Shown: positions 42,815-56,558, numbered from the stretch's first letter. The stretch is DNA of 64,000 nt from Hemerocallis citrina (GCA_017893485.1 CM030366.1:187471947-187535946); one strand, 5' to 3'. Translations and numbers: made by a program. The notes: generated by a model from the sequence alone, not told the origin.

Positions 42815-45800
42815 TTATCAACAACTGTGGATCACGTGCCAATTTTCCTTTCTTCAGGGGAGGATCAACCCAGAAAGCCAGTAAAATTCCGGTTCAAGAA
42901 GGCCTGGTTAGAAATTCAAGGTTTCCACAACATGGTGAACGAGTGCTGGTCTCGCCCAACCAGAGGCATTGAGGCGAATGAGATATGGTGTGAAAAGATC
43001 ATTAGGCTCAGGGGTAAGCTGCAGAAGTAGAACCGGACCAGATTTGCTCTAATTTGGAGAACAAAGGAGACCCTTCTTGAAGGAATTGAGGAACTCGAGA
43101 AGACGGAAGAAGCTAGGGCACCTTTTACAGGAAGAACGGATGCGATTGCTCTAACTCAGACAGGACATTGATCAGCTCTACAGGATAGAGGAGATCAGAT
43201 GGCAACAACGGTCGAGAGTCACATGGCTCAAGGAGGGAGACGCGAATACCGTTTTTTTCACCGAGTTGCCAGTGCGCGGCATAGAACTAACCTCATCCAC
43301 TTCGTCAATTCGGAGGCTGGTTTAATTCAAGGCGAGAACGCTATTAAGCTGGCCTTCCATTCCCATTACAAGCGCCTCTTTGGGCGCAAAGCGGAGTTCA
43401 GAACCCCGATCCGGCACGACTTCTGGCAGGACCAAGCAGGTGAGCCAAGTCCTGGAGTGCAATACATTGAAGCACCCTTCACCAAAAAGGAAGTATGGAA
43501 GGCTGTCCAACAATTGGGTAAGGATAAAGCCCCAGGCCCAGACGAATTCCCGATCATGTTCTATCAGACATTTTGGGAGGAAATCAAGGGAGACCTGCTA
43601 AAACTGTTCGAAGACTTCTATGAGCATAAACTAAAATTGGGGAGAATCAATTATGCGGAGGTGGTGCTCATCCCCAAACAAGAGGATTCACGGCGCATAG
43701 GTGACTTCCGCCCCATAATCCTACTTAATTGTTCAGTAAAGATCATTACAAAGACCCTAGCTAACAGATTGGGTAAGGTAATGGACGGCCTCATCAGCTA
43801 GGACCAGATGGGCTTTATTAAGAGGAGATGCATTCAGGACAGTATTGCCACAGCTGAAGAGACTATCCATCAGTGTCACGCCTCCAATGCAAAGAGCTGC
43901 CTCCTCAAGCTAGACTTCGAGAAGGCCTATGACTCAGTGGAATGGGATTGTTTATTGGAAGCACTGGCTGGACGAGGGTTCGGGGACAGCTGGATCCACA
44001 CATGTTTCACCACTAGCAAAACGGCCATTTTGATCAATGGCGCAGCAGGTCACCCATTTCCCTGACAGCAAGGGCTCAGACAGGGAGATCCACTATCCCC
44101 CCTCCTTTTCACCATTGTGGCAGACGTGCTCAGATCAATGATGACCAGATGCAGTAGAGCAGGCTGGATTGTACTAGTGGCTAACGGGGTACAACGGCAA
44201 GGTTGCTCCATACTTCAATATGTCGACGACACTCAGCTGTTCGACAATGGAGACCTAGGGGAAACTATCATTTTCAAAGGAATTCTATATTGCTTTGAGG
44301 CTTGGTCCGGACTCAGAGTTAATTTCCACAAAAGTGCCCTAATTCCCATTGCCTTGCCCCCAGAAGAGACGCTGGAGCACGCCTCTATTCTCAATTGCTC
44401 CGTCAAGAGGTTCCCCATTACGTACCTTGGATTGCCACTGAGACTCGGAAGACTCAAAAAGGCGGACTGGCTCCCAATCATTGATAAGGTCAATAAACAG
44501 CTAGCAGGATGGAAAGGGAAAGCCCTCTCCTTGGGAGGGAGAGTAACGCTCATCAATGCAGACCTGTCAAACCTTCCTACTTATTATCTCTCTTTCTTCG
44601 ACATGCCACGATGGGTTATTCAAAGAATTGACCGGACTAGGAAACGTTTTCTGTGGAAAGGGGCAGACCCAGACCGAGGAGGATATCATCTCATTAGGTG
44701 GGAGAAGGCATGCATGAAAAAGATTCACGGAGGCCTGGGCATTATCGATCTTCAGGACATGAACCTAGCACTACTGGGTAAATGGTGGTGGAAAGTCATT
44801 CATCCCAATGGAGAAGGGTGGCAGCAGTTTGTCCAGGGATATATGCATGGGAATGGAACTAGAAACCTAGGCTTCAGGGTAGGCCCTAGAGTATCTTACT
44901 TCTGGAAGGGTATCACCAAGGCATACGAACCCTTCAATAGCTGTGTTAAGTCAGTCATAGGTAATGGCAGACTCACTAGGTTCTGATGGGATAAGTGGTG
45001 CGCGGACCACCCACTCTGTCACGCCCCGCTTCCCAAAAATACGGAATACGAGTACATGACAAAAGCCCAGCGAATGACTAACGTCATCCATAAGCTGTTT
45101 AATCGATCAACTCAACAACATAAACAATACAGAACAATTGCGCAGGCAATAATAATGATCTCATGAACAAAAATACTTGGAATGAAGCAAGAAAATATCC
45201 AAATACAATAATAATCCAACGTCTGGAAACAAATAACAATATTCGGGACATAAGACCAAAATACTGAAATAACAATAATTCAATAATTAAGTCTCCAAAC
45301 AAAGCAATAATTATTTATTAAGCGGCGATGTAATCAATTTCTTCACCAATGTTGTTCTGCCAATCCATCTGGTAATTCTCCATCAACACCTGTAAATACT
45401 TCATCTAAAAAGAGGAGAAAAAATGTCCTTAGAGCAAGTCATCGACAGCAAGTAGAGAAAGCAGAGAACAATGGAATAACAGTATAACAATGAATCAACG
45501 GATCAATAAGAATCAATAAAATGGGACAAAATCATGACAATCGATACAATTGGCTATAAACAATGGTGCAATATTCGGTAACGGTAATCAATGATCAATA
45601 ACGGTTATACTTAGCCAATATTTGATATCAATAGGAACAATGATGATCAATATGCAATGTCGGTGATGTGTCAATCCTTATGTCTATTAATCATTTTAAC
45701 ACCTAACTAATGCACGTACTACTGTGTCCCATATGTGCCGTACCACAGGTTCGATGCATACAATCAATTTCATTTTAGACTTAAGTGGAAGATACTATAG

Positions 45801-48800
45801 ATCACGTACACGGCACAATAACGGTATTTGCAGCATTGCTGCACATTGGTTGGCTCAATAAAAACAATATACGGTCAATTGGGAATACTGTCGCAGTAGT
45901 CCAACAATAAACCGATAACAATAACTTTTGCAAACACACAATATTTTGGAAAACAAGGCCCACACTTCAGCGTACAGTCACTATGTCATCAACTACTCCA
46001 GTCAATTCCTTAAACTCCGGCTTGTTAATTATTTATCAATACAACAATACAATATGCAACTAAGACATGAGATGAACAATAATATCAATCGGGAAACAAT
46101 AGGGTGATAACATGTATAGGATGGTTAGGATGGTGATAATAACTCATTAGGAACATGCAATGCAACATACATTCATTAAATCCTGCAATAGTACAACATA
46201 GTAATAATTAATCCATTAAAAGTAGTATCCATAATTCTGGACAGCACGTGCAACCTGTACAAAAATGCAGTTTCCCGCTGACTCGGAAATCGAAAGTTAA
46301 ATCCGTCATAAAATCTGGAAACTAGACTTCCATAAACGCATACTTAAAGTTCAAATTCCGACAACAGTAGCTAGGTCAAACACATGCTTCTTTTCAGGTT
46401 TTATGTTCAGGCAGAATTTGTGTATCTTGTTATTTTAATTTTTGAATCAGCAAAAACTCAACATTAAAATCAGTAAAAATATAATCTAGACAATCTAGAC
46501 TTCTAAACATGTTAAACATCAATTTTAAAATTTTCATAGCAAAATTCTATCATTTGATCAACCTTTTTACTGTTTAAACATGAAAGGTTCAAGAATCTGA
46601 AAATCTGAAAGTAAGAACATAGTTGTAGTAAAATGGGCATTACTTTTGCTACAAAACTCGGAATTCAAAAAATTCTGGATGCTATTGACAACTAGACATT
46701 CGGGGCTACATTTCATATTCAGAAAATATTTTAACTTAAGGTCATTTACTGCTTTGAAAACAGCGATCAAGTTCAGGTCAGCAACATGTATAGTTCTTAA
46801 GGTATTTTTCTTGGAAATAAAATTAGTTAAACATGATGGGTTTCGATTCTATAGTCAACAACTTGTGTAACTAGCATGATAGGTGTTCAAACATGATAAA
46901 TAAAGATTAGAACACGCTCATATACAAGTCTAACATCAATTAATCACCAAACGATCACACGACATACAATCTAACGATTGTCTCTACAATAATTTATTTG
47001 TGTTGTGACTTGTATGAATAACCCTATTAACAATTCTATATGCATTCATTAAAGATCCAAACTTTAGAGTCAAATTGGCACGATGTCAAGAATATTGGGG
47101 TTAGCTCGTGTAAACTCATAATAAATCCAACGAAAGGGATAACAAAGGGCAATACGATAACAAAAGATCTACTTGCAAGAATTTCAATAACACTTGAATT
47201 TGATACGAGTAACAATTCAAGGGGACGGTGACTTGCCTGTTAGACGATGAAAATGAATACCAAGAATAATAGAATATGAATCCCGAAGCAACGAACTCAC
47301 GAACTAGCACAATCCCAATATTAGCACGTATAAACTACGTGCAAAAGTAGAACCCAATAAGGCAGCACAAAAAGACAGCCACGACAGCAAGGGAGAGGGG
47401 GAGCGACGGCCAGGGGTCGTCGGCGTCGTTGGTCGACATCAACGGCAACGGGGCGGCACGAACGGTGTTGGACGAGGGCATCGATGGCGGGAGGAGAAGG
47501 GATGAACGGGGTTTGGATTTGGGATCTGTTAATGTCGATGGAAGGAGAAGTGGAGGTCGGGGAGGCGTCTGGTGGTGGCGTTGGTGGTGGGCGGCGATGA
47601 TGGGGGTCGCCGGAGGGGGATGGGCTCACCGGAGAAGGCCGGGGAACGAAGCCGGAGAGGGATGGGGTTGATGGGTTCAGGTGATTTTGGGTGGGGAGAG
47701 AGAAAACAGGAAGGAGAGAGGAGAGAGAAACTGGGAGAGAGATTAGACGGCTCTAGGGTTTCGATTTGTGTGCCAAAAATTAGCGTTTACAGGAGAGTTG
47801 CATTTATAGGGTATAATTAGGATACTGGGTTGGTGGTTTAGGGTCCATTAAGAGCAGATTTGGGTCAAGAACAAATGGAATTGGGTTTTATGGTTCAATA
47901 AGAGACAGATCAAAATCAACAAGGTTCAAATAAAAATACCCACAATTAGATAGAAGAAAATAGAATCAACAAGATAGTCCAATCACGAAAAACGAAGATT
48001 TCCACGAACAAAAATTTAAACCCCAATAAATAAATAAACAATACCAATAAATATAATATAAACTGGGCTAAATATATATATAATTTGGGAATTCTCAAAG
48101 AAGATATGATCCGGTATAATAATAAAATAGTCCAATATATGAATTTGAAATAGATAATCATAAAATAACAATTAATTAAAATAATAAATCATACAAAAAA
48201 ATAATATTTGTGTTTAACAATTTTTATTAAAATCACCTAATAATAATAATATATTTGTTTTAAGCTCAAATAAAAATAGTTGATCAATAAGACATATAAA
48301 GTAGATTAAAATACAGAATTATTCGAAATAAATATAATTATCGATTAGAAAAACACTTTAATATAAAATCGAAAACGAATTTAACAAATAGTGAATTTAC
48401 AATATCAAAATACAGAAAATATTCAGAAAATACGTATTTACGGAAATGGGGGTTACACACTCAGATCCATGTTCCCAGACTTATACGAGCAAGCAACTCT
48501 ACCACACTGCACGGTGGCAGCAGCCTGGAAAAGAGGTGCATAGAACCCAGCATTCAAACATCCGCTTGACACGGATTTCCAATGCAGACTGACGGAACTC
48601 CAGGCATACATCTCAAACACTGGAATTGGCTGCACTCAGGGGCCCGACAAGAAGACCTGGGATCTGGAGAAGAACGGAAAGTTCACGGTCCGCTCAATGT
48701 ACAACTGCATCCACTTTAGGGGTTGCTCACCAAAATGGTCGAACATTGTATGGAAAACAAAAGCGCTCCTGAAAATAAAAGTTTTCATATGGCTAGTGCT

Positions 48801-49512
48801 GAACGATGCGATCCTCACTAGGGAGAACCTGGTTAAGCGCCAACCAAATTCGGATGCTCACTGTGGGTTCTGCCAGGTCAACCCGGAGACCAGAGACCAC
48901 CTGTTCCTTCACTGTCCTAAGAGCAAAGCGATTGTCGTCGAGGTCCTCAGTGCACTAGGGACGTCTCAATACCCTAATTCATACGACGACCTATGGGTGG
49001 GGTCCTTATTCGCGACGGAACGTGGGGCTATAAGAGAGGCATGGTTTATTGCGATTGCCGTTATGACTTGGGTGCTTTGGCTAGATAGAAACAATCTTTA
49101 CTTCCATAGAACTTGCAATACCATCTCTGGCAATTTGAATCACATTATGCATCTAATTTCATTTTGGGCTAATGTGGCAACAGCAGGTCCTAGGGGTAGG
49201 ATCGCCACAGTGTTCCAGGTGCAGGAGTTCGAGATTGGCCCGACGATTGGCTGAGGCATGAGCAGTGTGAGACAGTGATACCCACCACCCCAGGGCTTGT
49301 TGGGGAAAAGATGTATTAGTTTTGGCTTTCTTATGTTCTGTCTGTTTTTTGTCTCACCCATCATGTTTAGGGTGTAGAATGTTTTTCTGTTTTCTTTTTA
49401 GGATTTTGTTGTTTGCTTAGTACTCCGAGTTTTGTTTATTAATCTCTGATTAATGAAATAGAGTGGCCAGATTCTACCTTTTCCTTCCAAAAAAAAAAAA
49501 AAAAAAAAAAAA
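42815..49512 (+). pseudogene. 5'-truncated L1 LINE ORF2, split by a 3.4-kb element
   Basis: Starts near the end of the endonuclease (DHVPIFLSSGED). RT follows: LGKDKAPGPDEFPIMFYQTF, GDFRPIILLNC, LDFEKAYDSVEWD, QGLRQGDPLSPLLF, YVDDTQLF (about 44216) and ITYLGLPLRLG. The C-terminal zinc knuckle CGFCQVNPETRDHLFLHC lies near 48860-48920, past the insertion. The 3' UTR ends in a 24-A tail at about 49489-49512. Stops at 43028, 43799, 44063 and 44984 and at least one frameshift disable it. The catalytic box is YVDD where plant L1 usually has FADD. Confidence 0.9.
45017..48457 (-). mobile_element. 3.4-kb solo-LTR-like gypsy element in the L1
   Basis: Ends TGTCACGCCCCGC and GGGGGTTACA are imperfect inverted repeats of the TGTAACGCCCC type common in plant gypsy LTRs. 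The 5-bp duplication CACTC is at 45012-45016 and 48458-48462. No gag or pol. On the minus strand a TATA box (TATAAATGCAAC near 47810) precedes a leader with AAACCCTAGAGCC, which suggests minus orientation. GC-rich short frames at 47320-47670 are not supported as genes. A terminal-repeat-only non-LTR structure is possible but less likely. Confidence 0.65.
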
Positions 49513-50814
49513 CAATAACTGCGGTATATGATCAAACATTTGTGTGACCATTTAGAAAATAGATTCTCATCTTGCCAAGTTAGGCATAGAATTTATATGG
49601 CAAAAGGGCAGGGGAAGCCTTTGATTCTCATTAAAAGTTGTGCCCCCGTATAATTTCCCTTGAAGTAAATATCTTTTTTTTTAAATGCATATCCGGAAAG
49701 ATCATTTTAGGGGGGCGCAGCTTTTGAGGCAATCTAAAGGCTTTTACCTTTTGTCATAGTGTTTCCTAAAAAAAAGGAGTGGCATCTTAGAATTAGAACA
49801 CGCTGATATATGATGTTCTCAAATTTTAAGAAGAGTAATCGGTTATACATTTTTTTCTAAAATGGAACTCTATTGAACATTTGACCACTAAACCGTAGAG
49901 TAGCAGTACTTGTGATTGTTTTCTTTAAAGTTGGACAAAGCATGTGTTTTCATGTCTCGGACATAATTCAAACCCAGCCCTACGAGAATCTGTAATACTC
50001 TAGACAGGTCTCCTTGTGAATTACCAAGTAATTAAATACAAACCCGCTATATTAAAAAGGAGGGAAAATAAATAACAGCTACAGAACAAGACACTATTGA
50101 TCCGTATGCTCTTCAAGCATCCCTGATGCTGCCATTGGCATGGCACATCAACTGTTATAATTAAGAAGAAACCATTAAATAGCTGTAGAAAACTGGTGAT
50201 CGATCATAAGATGCCATGGCTAGAGAGCAGTAACCTCAACACCCTGTTCATGAGATATCCATGCATGTTCCCAACAGTAGAGATATAATTAATTGTGGAG
50301 AGAGAGAAGAAGAAGATGCAAGCTGTAAAATTGTGGAGAGAGAGAGAAGAAGAATAAGATGCAAGCGAAAAACAATCAAAAAAAGGTGGCTGTGAGTTGT
50401 TCCCCAGTATCCTAACAAGACTACTGCAAATGTTTTCATAAATCAAAGACCCCTCCTATTATGTCATGCCTACCTCATCTTCTCTTTGTTTCATACTCCT
50501 TTTTCTCTTTTTCTCTCCTTTCTATGGAAATGCATTAGCAGGGCTGCATTTGCCCCATCATGAAAGAGACTGTGTCTATATGTTTGTTCTTGGACTTTAG
50601 TAGTTTTTCTTCCTGACTTTTATTATTTTAATTAACGTAATTCATGACCTATATATGAGTATTGAACCTCCTTTGACCAAATCATGTTATATCATTAGAA
50701 TGCACCTAAGTCCTAACATCAATTAATTAGCTAGCTAGAGGGATTCATTTATTTATTTATTATGTATATCTATGATATGTTCGGTGGATTCTTAGAAGCA
50801 AAGTTACAAGATGT
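49513..50814. other. intergenic
   Basis: No gene supported. A short direct duplication (GTGGAGAGAGAGA..GATGCAAGC) lies near 50297 and 50332. Confidence 0.4.
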
Positions 50815-51154
50815 TAGGGGTGTCAACTGGGTCGGGTCGACCTGCGATCAGCTCGTGACCTGCTCATCTCGACCTGACCCGTGTTGATCCGGTTTCGGGT
50901 TTGGGTCGAACCCGAATCCCTTACCGAGTCGACCCGGGTCGAAAAAAATTGGATTTCGACCTGAAAAAATCTGGCTCACAAATATGTTGACCAAGTCAAA
51001 CTCGACCGCTAACCCGTGGGTCAACCAGCAGGTTTCGATCAGTTGAATTTGTTGATTTGACCTGTAGGTTTGACCTGTATGGCTTTGTTTTGATTTTTTT
51101 GTTTTGCTGCTTGTTTTTTATAATCCTTTTTTTGCTACAAAATATATGTATATA

Positions 51155-52695
51155 CTAGCTTTGCCCGTGGATACATGCCTACGACACGTCTTCGGAACGG
51201 TGCACTTGGTTTGATTATATAAATTAGTTTTAGAGATCCAGCAAATTAATTGAAGTAGAAAACATATTATATAAGGAAGCAACATATCTACCTTTAAGCT
51301 CAACCATCGCCTTCTTGATCATTAGCTTGAACTTACCTAGGAAAGCATATAATTTGTTAGAAACACTGCATATAGTTTTTTTTAACTTCAACATCACTTT
51401 TAGATACTTGTAATAGTTATGCAAGGACATGATCATATAAGTTTTATAGAACTTACTCTAATCCCACAACCACTATGAGTATATCTAAATACAATGGTAA
51501 CCCAAGTGCAGGTGTGAAGGTATCTACAATACCAATAATCTAAATATTTGTTTGCCTGAGACTCGGTTTGCAATTGAAATATCTCTTATTATTATTTCAA
51601 CCAAAATGTAAAACATGAAGTTCTCAAATCTCTAATCCAAGCTAATCCTTTCTTTTATCTCCACTTTGTCTCCCCATTGCACTATTATTAAAAAAAATCA
51701 AAATGGATCAATAACAAATTTACTTTAGCTGTCTTTCTTGAGTGGAGAGTTTGCACCCTTCACTGGTAAACTCCAGTCATCCCAATCCTATATATCCAAA
51801 CATATACTAAAATTTCTTATATGTTATGTTATTCATGGTTTCTAATAACCAGTGAAGGGAACACTTCACGGTTGTATATTCTCTTGTAGTAAAGAAATTA
51901 ATGTTGCATATTTGTCAAGTTATTATAGGTTGCTGACCAACTTACCTGTCCTACTATGGTTTGGAAGTCCAAATTGAAACCACCAAATAATCTATTTCTC
52001 ACTTGCGTACACCTTAAATCAAAACCAATAAAAATCTCATCAAATAAATCACCAAATTAAAAAAATTTAAACAAAAAAATAAAACAATCATACCTCATTG
52101 AACTTAGATCTCATGCACACACAAAATTCGAGTCGGTAAAAAAACTGAGTAATCCCATGCACACACAAAATTAAAAATTAGAATGAGAATTCAGTTAATG
52201 AGATGAAATTAGAGTTGCCCCATTGCATGTAGAGGCTCTCGATTCGGTGGAGGGGAGTCGCCGATATGGAATCAGCAGCGGATTAGATATCGGCGACGAC
52301 CTCTTGATTGGGGTTCGACACTGAATTTGAATTTGGATTTGCTTTGAGATTCGCGCCTGAGTGACGATGGAAGCTTCGCCAATGGAATTGAAGCGAAAGT
52401 TTAAGAAAGTGATTTTTGGGATTTGGAGTTAGCGACTTAAAAATCCTAAGGGAGAGAGAGAAAGAAATTGGAGCTCTCTGATTTAGGAAATAGAAGGAGC
52501 AAACTGACCTGAATAAGAGGGGGGGGGGGGGGGGGGAAGAGAGAAAGTAAGAGAGTAAGACAGAGAAATAATTAAATAAATAAAGGAGTTGTTTTGCTGA
52601 GGGATGCCTTTTGGAAGCTTAGATCTGGACCATTGATTTCCTTCCTATTGAAGGAGAGCCACTTGATAGCTTTTCTTTGTGTTTTATTATAGAGA
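51155..52695 (-). mobile_element. 1.54-kb non-autonomous Helitron
   Basis: On the minus strand it starts TCTCTATAATAAAACAC and ends CCACGGGCAAAGCTAG, lying between A (51154) and T (52696). Its 3' and 5' subterminal sequences match the copy at 61805. No Rep/helicase. It has a run of 18 G at 52519-52536. Confidence 0.85.
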
Positions 52696-52763
52696 TAATA
52701 TATATATATATATACACACACACTCTAAAATATTTTAAAATTTTATTAAAATTTTATAAAAAA

Positions 52764-53353
52764 GAGTGTGAACATCAAAATTAATTGATTACTACCCACT
52801 TAGGACTGTAAATCGGACCGGACGGGATCAGACATCCATATGTTCAAGCAGCGGACAGAAGTTCTACTCGGACGGGCTTATGTCCTGGCTCGGTCTAGGT
52901 CGGACAAAATTTTTATAGTCCGAACTCGGTTCGGTAAAGCATCGGACCGCAATAATATTCGGACGGACTTATGTCCGGCTCGAGCTTGGTAAAGAATCGG
53001 ACCGAATAATTTGTTCAGGATCGGTTCGTATAACAGTTCGGACGGTCCACGGTCGGACCATTTCTCGAGCCGGACTCGGACAGACGACAGACCGTCCTGT
53101 TCATTTTACACCCCTATACACACTACTCAATTAGACAACCTCCACCCTAGCTATTTATAACCAACTTCACTTCCTCACTTTTCTCATCTCACCAATGTGG
53201 GACTAAAAGTTTTCAAAGTTTAAAATCTAAATATTTTTAGTCCCACATTAGTGAGATGAGAGAAGTGAATAGGTGAAGTTGCTATAAATAGCTAGGGTGA
53301 GGTGGGCTAATTGAGTAGTGGGTAGTGAGCAATTACTTTTGTTGTTCACACTC
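52764..53353. mobile_element. foldback element with arms of ~120-130 bp
   Basis: Outer ends GAGTGTGAAC and GTTCACACTC. The arms share inverted CTACTCAATTAG, CACCCTAGCTATTTATA and CACCAATGTGGGACTAAAA around a short AT loop (53210-53234). The left arm is interrupted by the hAT at 52801-53116. Similarity may extend about 40 bp further out on each side. Confidence 0.85.
52801..53116. mobile_element. 316-bp hAT MITE in the foldback arm
   Basis: Ends TAGGACTGTAAATCGG and TTCATTTTACACCCCTA. The 8-bp duplication is TACCCACT versus TACACACT. Interior is rich in CGGACCG/GGTCCG-type words. Confidence 0.8.
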
Positions 53354-53956
53354 ATTTCATATAAAATTTAAAATACTATCCAACTTATCTTTAAAAAAAC
53401 CAACCCAGGCTAACCCGCGATTCGGCCTGACTCGAAACAGATTCGACCCTAATGGGTTCGCGGATCGACCGGGTCAAACTTTGTACTTTCGAACCTGGCC
53501 CGACCCGACCCGATTAAGTGCGCGACCCGACCTGTACTCGCCCTTACTTGACTGCAACCCGAATGCCACCTCTGCAAGATGCCTTGCTTGTTTGACATAA
53601 GAACTTGATCTTGTAGGGTGGTTCTTCCAAGTGATCAGTCGAAATTCTAAGTGCACTATCACAAAAAATTTGATTTGAGAAAAATTCTTAAGGAAAGGTT
53701 CTCATTCTCTGGAAATTTTGTATTCCTTTTCTACATCATTTTACTTAAGATTTCAACTCAAAAGTTGATTCAATGATCTGATTTTCATAATATTGTAATT
53801 AAGATTTACAGATTATTTTTTTGTGTTGATAGCAGTATTATGAAAATTGCAATTTATGAGTAAGTTATATAAATTTAGAATAACTGTAAGTGAGAAATAG
53901 AAATAAACTACACGCAACCCTAATTTCATTTCTAAATAAAAGTTGGTAAAGTATTT

Positions 53957-54536
53957 TGATGAGAACATCAGTTCGAAAACGATTCAGACATTTCTATAAA
54001 CGCAAACATCATATAGGATGGCTGTTTCATTATCTTAGTATTTTATTTCAGTACTCATATTTGTTTTTGGAAACTATAACCATATGTAGTAGTTTTACAA
54101 TTTGCTCCCTTTGTTTTATGCATTATAATTTTTTAGAGATTTGTATTAATTTTTATTTTAAGCCTGATATATAAGCTTTGAGAATAATGAGAAGATATGC
54201 TATTCTTGATTAAAAAAGTTACTGTGATTGAGTTTTGCTCTTCATTATTTTTTTGTGTGAGACATTGAGACACAATTTTAGGGTTTGTGGTACACTCTAA
54301 AACTACATCAGAATCCAATACAAATCCCAAACCCTAATCCAAATCCACAGCCGCCACCCCCTCTCCCATCTTCTCCATCTTCTTCTTCTCTGCTGATTCC
54401 AAACCCACACCCAAGCCCCCCTCTCTCTCTTTCCCTCCTGCTCCCTCTACCCGAACCCACACACCGAAACCCTCGCCCTTCGATCCTGCGCCCCACCTTC
54501 GACGCCATCGTCGCCCCTACCATCAACCACCCCGCT
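53957..54536 (+). repeat. second copy of the solo-LTR-like family of 31861
   Basis: TGATGAGAACATCAG, ATATGTAGTAGTTTTACAATT, TGCTATTCTTGATTAAAAAA, TTAGGGTTTGTGG and CAGCCGCCACC occur in the same order as on the minus strand of 31861-33096. Cut off at the TRIM. A proline-rich frame at 54285-54536 is low-complexity and not called. Confidence 0.7.
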
Positions 54537-54852
54537 TGTAATATCCCGTATGAGATTAGCCTTCATGGTGGGCTTAGTAATTAATTCATGGATAGATGAG
54601 CCTATTGGTTTGGTGGTGTGTGTCTAGATACTATAGAAAGAATGAATTAATTAATATAGGACCATGGTGTTCATAGTAGGTGGTGGTGACTTAGTCCCAC
54701 ATAGAAGGCGAGTTAGGGTTGTGTATGTATATATTAGGAAGCATATGATCAAGAGGCACCAACTAGTCATGACACCTTTTGAGAGGCAACCTGTGATGGG
54801 AAGTTGTACTAAATATACTAATAAATAAATAAATTGTTTGAGTTGGAACCGG

Positions 54853-55583
54853 TAGGGCTGTTCATCGTTGCTAAACCGAACCGAACCGAAAATAACCGAA
54901 CCGAACCGAAATTTTCGGTTTGGTATATTTGAAACCGAAATCCGAACCGAAACTGATAAAATCTGGTTTGAACTGAACCGAATTTTATCGGTTCGGTTCA
55001 GTTAATAACCGAACTAACCGAAATTTTTAGTACATACTAATTTTCTACTACGACTCAGAAGAGTGGCAGATGAGTCAGAAATATTCATGCTTTTTGCTCT
55101 CATCACTCAGACTATCTCAGAATGAAAATGGTGCTGGTCCTCCATTTGAGAAGTTGAAGATTGAACCACCGTCTTATTAGGCTACACATTATCGTGGCTC
55201 ACATGGTAATAATCTATTCTTCACTTAAAATAATTCACCCTAAATCAGGATTCACATTTCACACACATAGCCTTGGTAGTATTTTGATTTCATTTTGATT
55301 TCACACACATAGTCAGGTATGCTACTATTAGCTGGAAGTGCACTTGCATAGTAGCTTAGTTTGAGATGGATCTTAGGGGTATAATTTATTTTGGTCCAAA
55401 AAAAGTTCGGTTTTTTGTTCGGTTCGGTTTATTTAGAAGCCAACCAAAAACCGAACCGAACTCTCTAAAAAAACTTCTGTTTGGATCAAAACCAAACTGA
55501 AAACCGAAAAACCGAACCAAATTGGTAAATTTCGGTTCGGTTCGGTTCGGTAATCGGTTTTAACCAAAGTATGAACAGACCTA
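54853..55583. mobile_element. 731-bp non-autonomous hAT (CCGAACCGAA family), copy 2, in TRIM LTR1
   Basis: Ends TAGGGCTGTTCATCG and GTATGAACAGACCTA are inverted. A perfect 8-bp duplication GGAACCGG lies at 54845-54852 and 55584-55591. Same family as 40338-41399; both share GGTCCAAAAAAAGTTCGG and AGAAGCCAACCAAAAACCG. Confidence 0.95.
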
Positions 55584-55602
55584 GGAACCGGGATATTACA
55601 AA

Positions 55603-55614
55603 TTGTATCAGAGC
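55603..55614 (+). other. TRIM primer-binding site 1
   Basis: TTGTATCAGAGC, two bases after LTR1; one mismatch to the tRNA-Met PBS. Confidence 0.85.
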
Positions 55615-56133
55615 TGACTTTCGACACCAAGTGTGGGTAAGAGTGGGTGAGATGTATGTCTGAGAGGGAGCTGAGGTCAGTACGCTGGTAGAGAGACCAG
55701 GTGCAGTACGCTAGTAGAGTACTCCACTCCACATCGACTAGAAAGGCGATCCTGTATCGGCTTGTCGGTCCCGAGCTCAGTGAGGACGCTGAGTTCTTAA
55801 GGTGGGGTGTATGTAATACCTCGTATGAGAGGTGGGATTTATGGTGGACTTAGTAATTAATTCATGGTTAGATGGGCCTATAGATTTGGTAGTGTGTGTA
55901 TAGAGCCTATAGAAAGAATGAATTAATTACTATGGGACCATTGTGTTCATGGTAAGTGTGGTGACTTAGTCCCACATGGAAGGTGAGTTAGGTTGTATGT
56001 GTATATATTAGGAAGCCTATGATCAAGAGGCACCAACTAGTCATGACACCTTTTGAGAGGCAGTCTGTGGTGGGCAGTTGTACTAAATATGCTAATAAAT
56101 AAATTGTCTGAGTTGGGACCGGGGTTTTACAAA

Positions 56134-56145
56134 TGGTATCAGAGC
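56134..56145 (+). other. TRIM primer-binding site 2
   Basis: TGGTATCAGAGC, two bases after LTR2; perfect tRNA-Met PBS. Confidence 0.9.
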
Positions 56146-56503
56146 CGACTTTCAACACCGAGTGTGGGTAAGAGTGTGTGAGATGTATGCCTAAGAGGGA
56201 GCTGAGATCAGTAGGCTAGCTGTTTGGCCAGGGGCAGTACGCTAGAATTAGCTGAGTACTCCACTCCACATCGGCAAGATGTATGCTTTAGAGAGAGATG
56301 AGGTCAGTACGCTGGCCTAGAATTAGATTAATCAGGGTACTCCGCTCCACATCGACTAGAAATGAGATCATGTACTAGGTTGCATACCCCGTACTCAGCG
56401 AGGACGCTGATTTCTTGAGGGGGGGTGTACATCCCGTATTTCTTGGAGGTATAATATACTAGTATAATATAGTATGGTATAATATACTAGTATAATATAA
56501 TAT

Positions 56504-56558
<55 letters not shown>

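Larger units (their letters stand above)
50815..53573. mobile_element. hAT element with GGGTCG subterminal repeats, containing three nested elements
   Basis: Left end TAGGGGTGTCAACTGGGTCG; right end read inward CAGAGGTGGCATTCGGGT. The 8-bp duplication is CAAGATGT (50807-50814) versus CAAGATGC (53574-53581), one mismatch. Both subterminal zones are rich in GGGTCG/CGACCC. After removal of the Helitron and foldback element about 600 bp remain, with no transposase, so it is non-autonomous. Confidence 0.75.

Noticed and set aside
47321..47820. Short GC-rich frames inside the solo-LTR-like element
   Set aside because: Low complexity, no family resemblance, overlapping on both strands.
54285..54584. 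Proline-rich plus-strand frame as the first exon of a host gene
   Set aside because: It is part of a repeat shared with 31861-33096 and runs into the TRIM.
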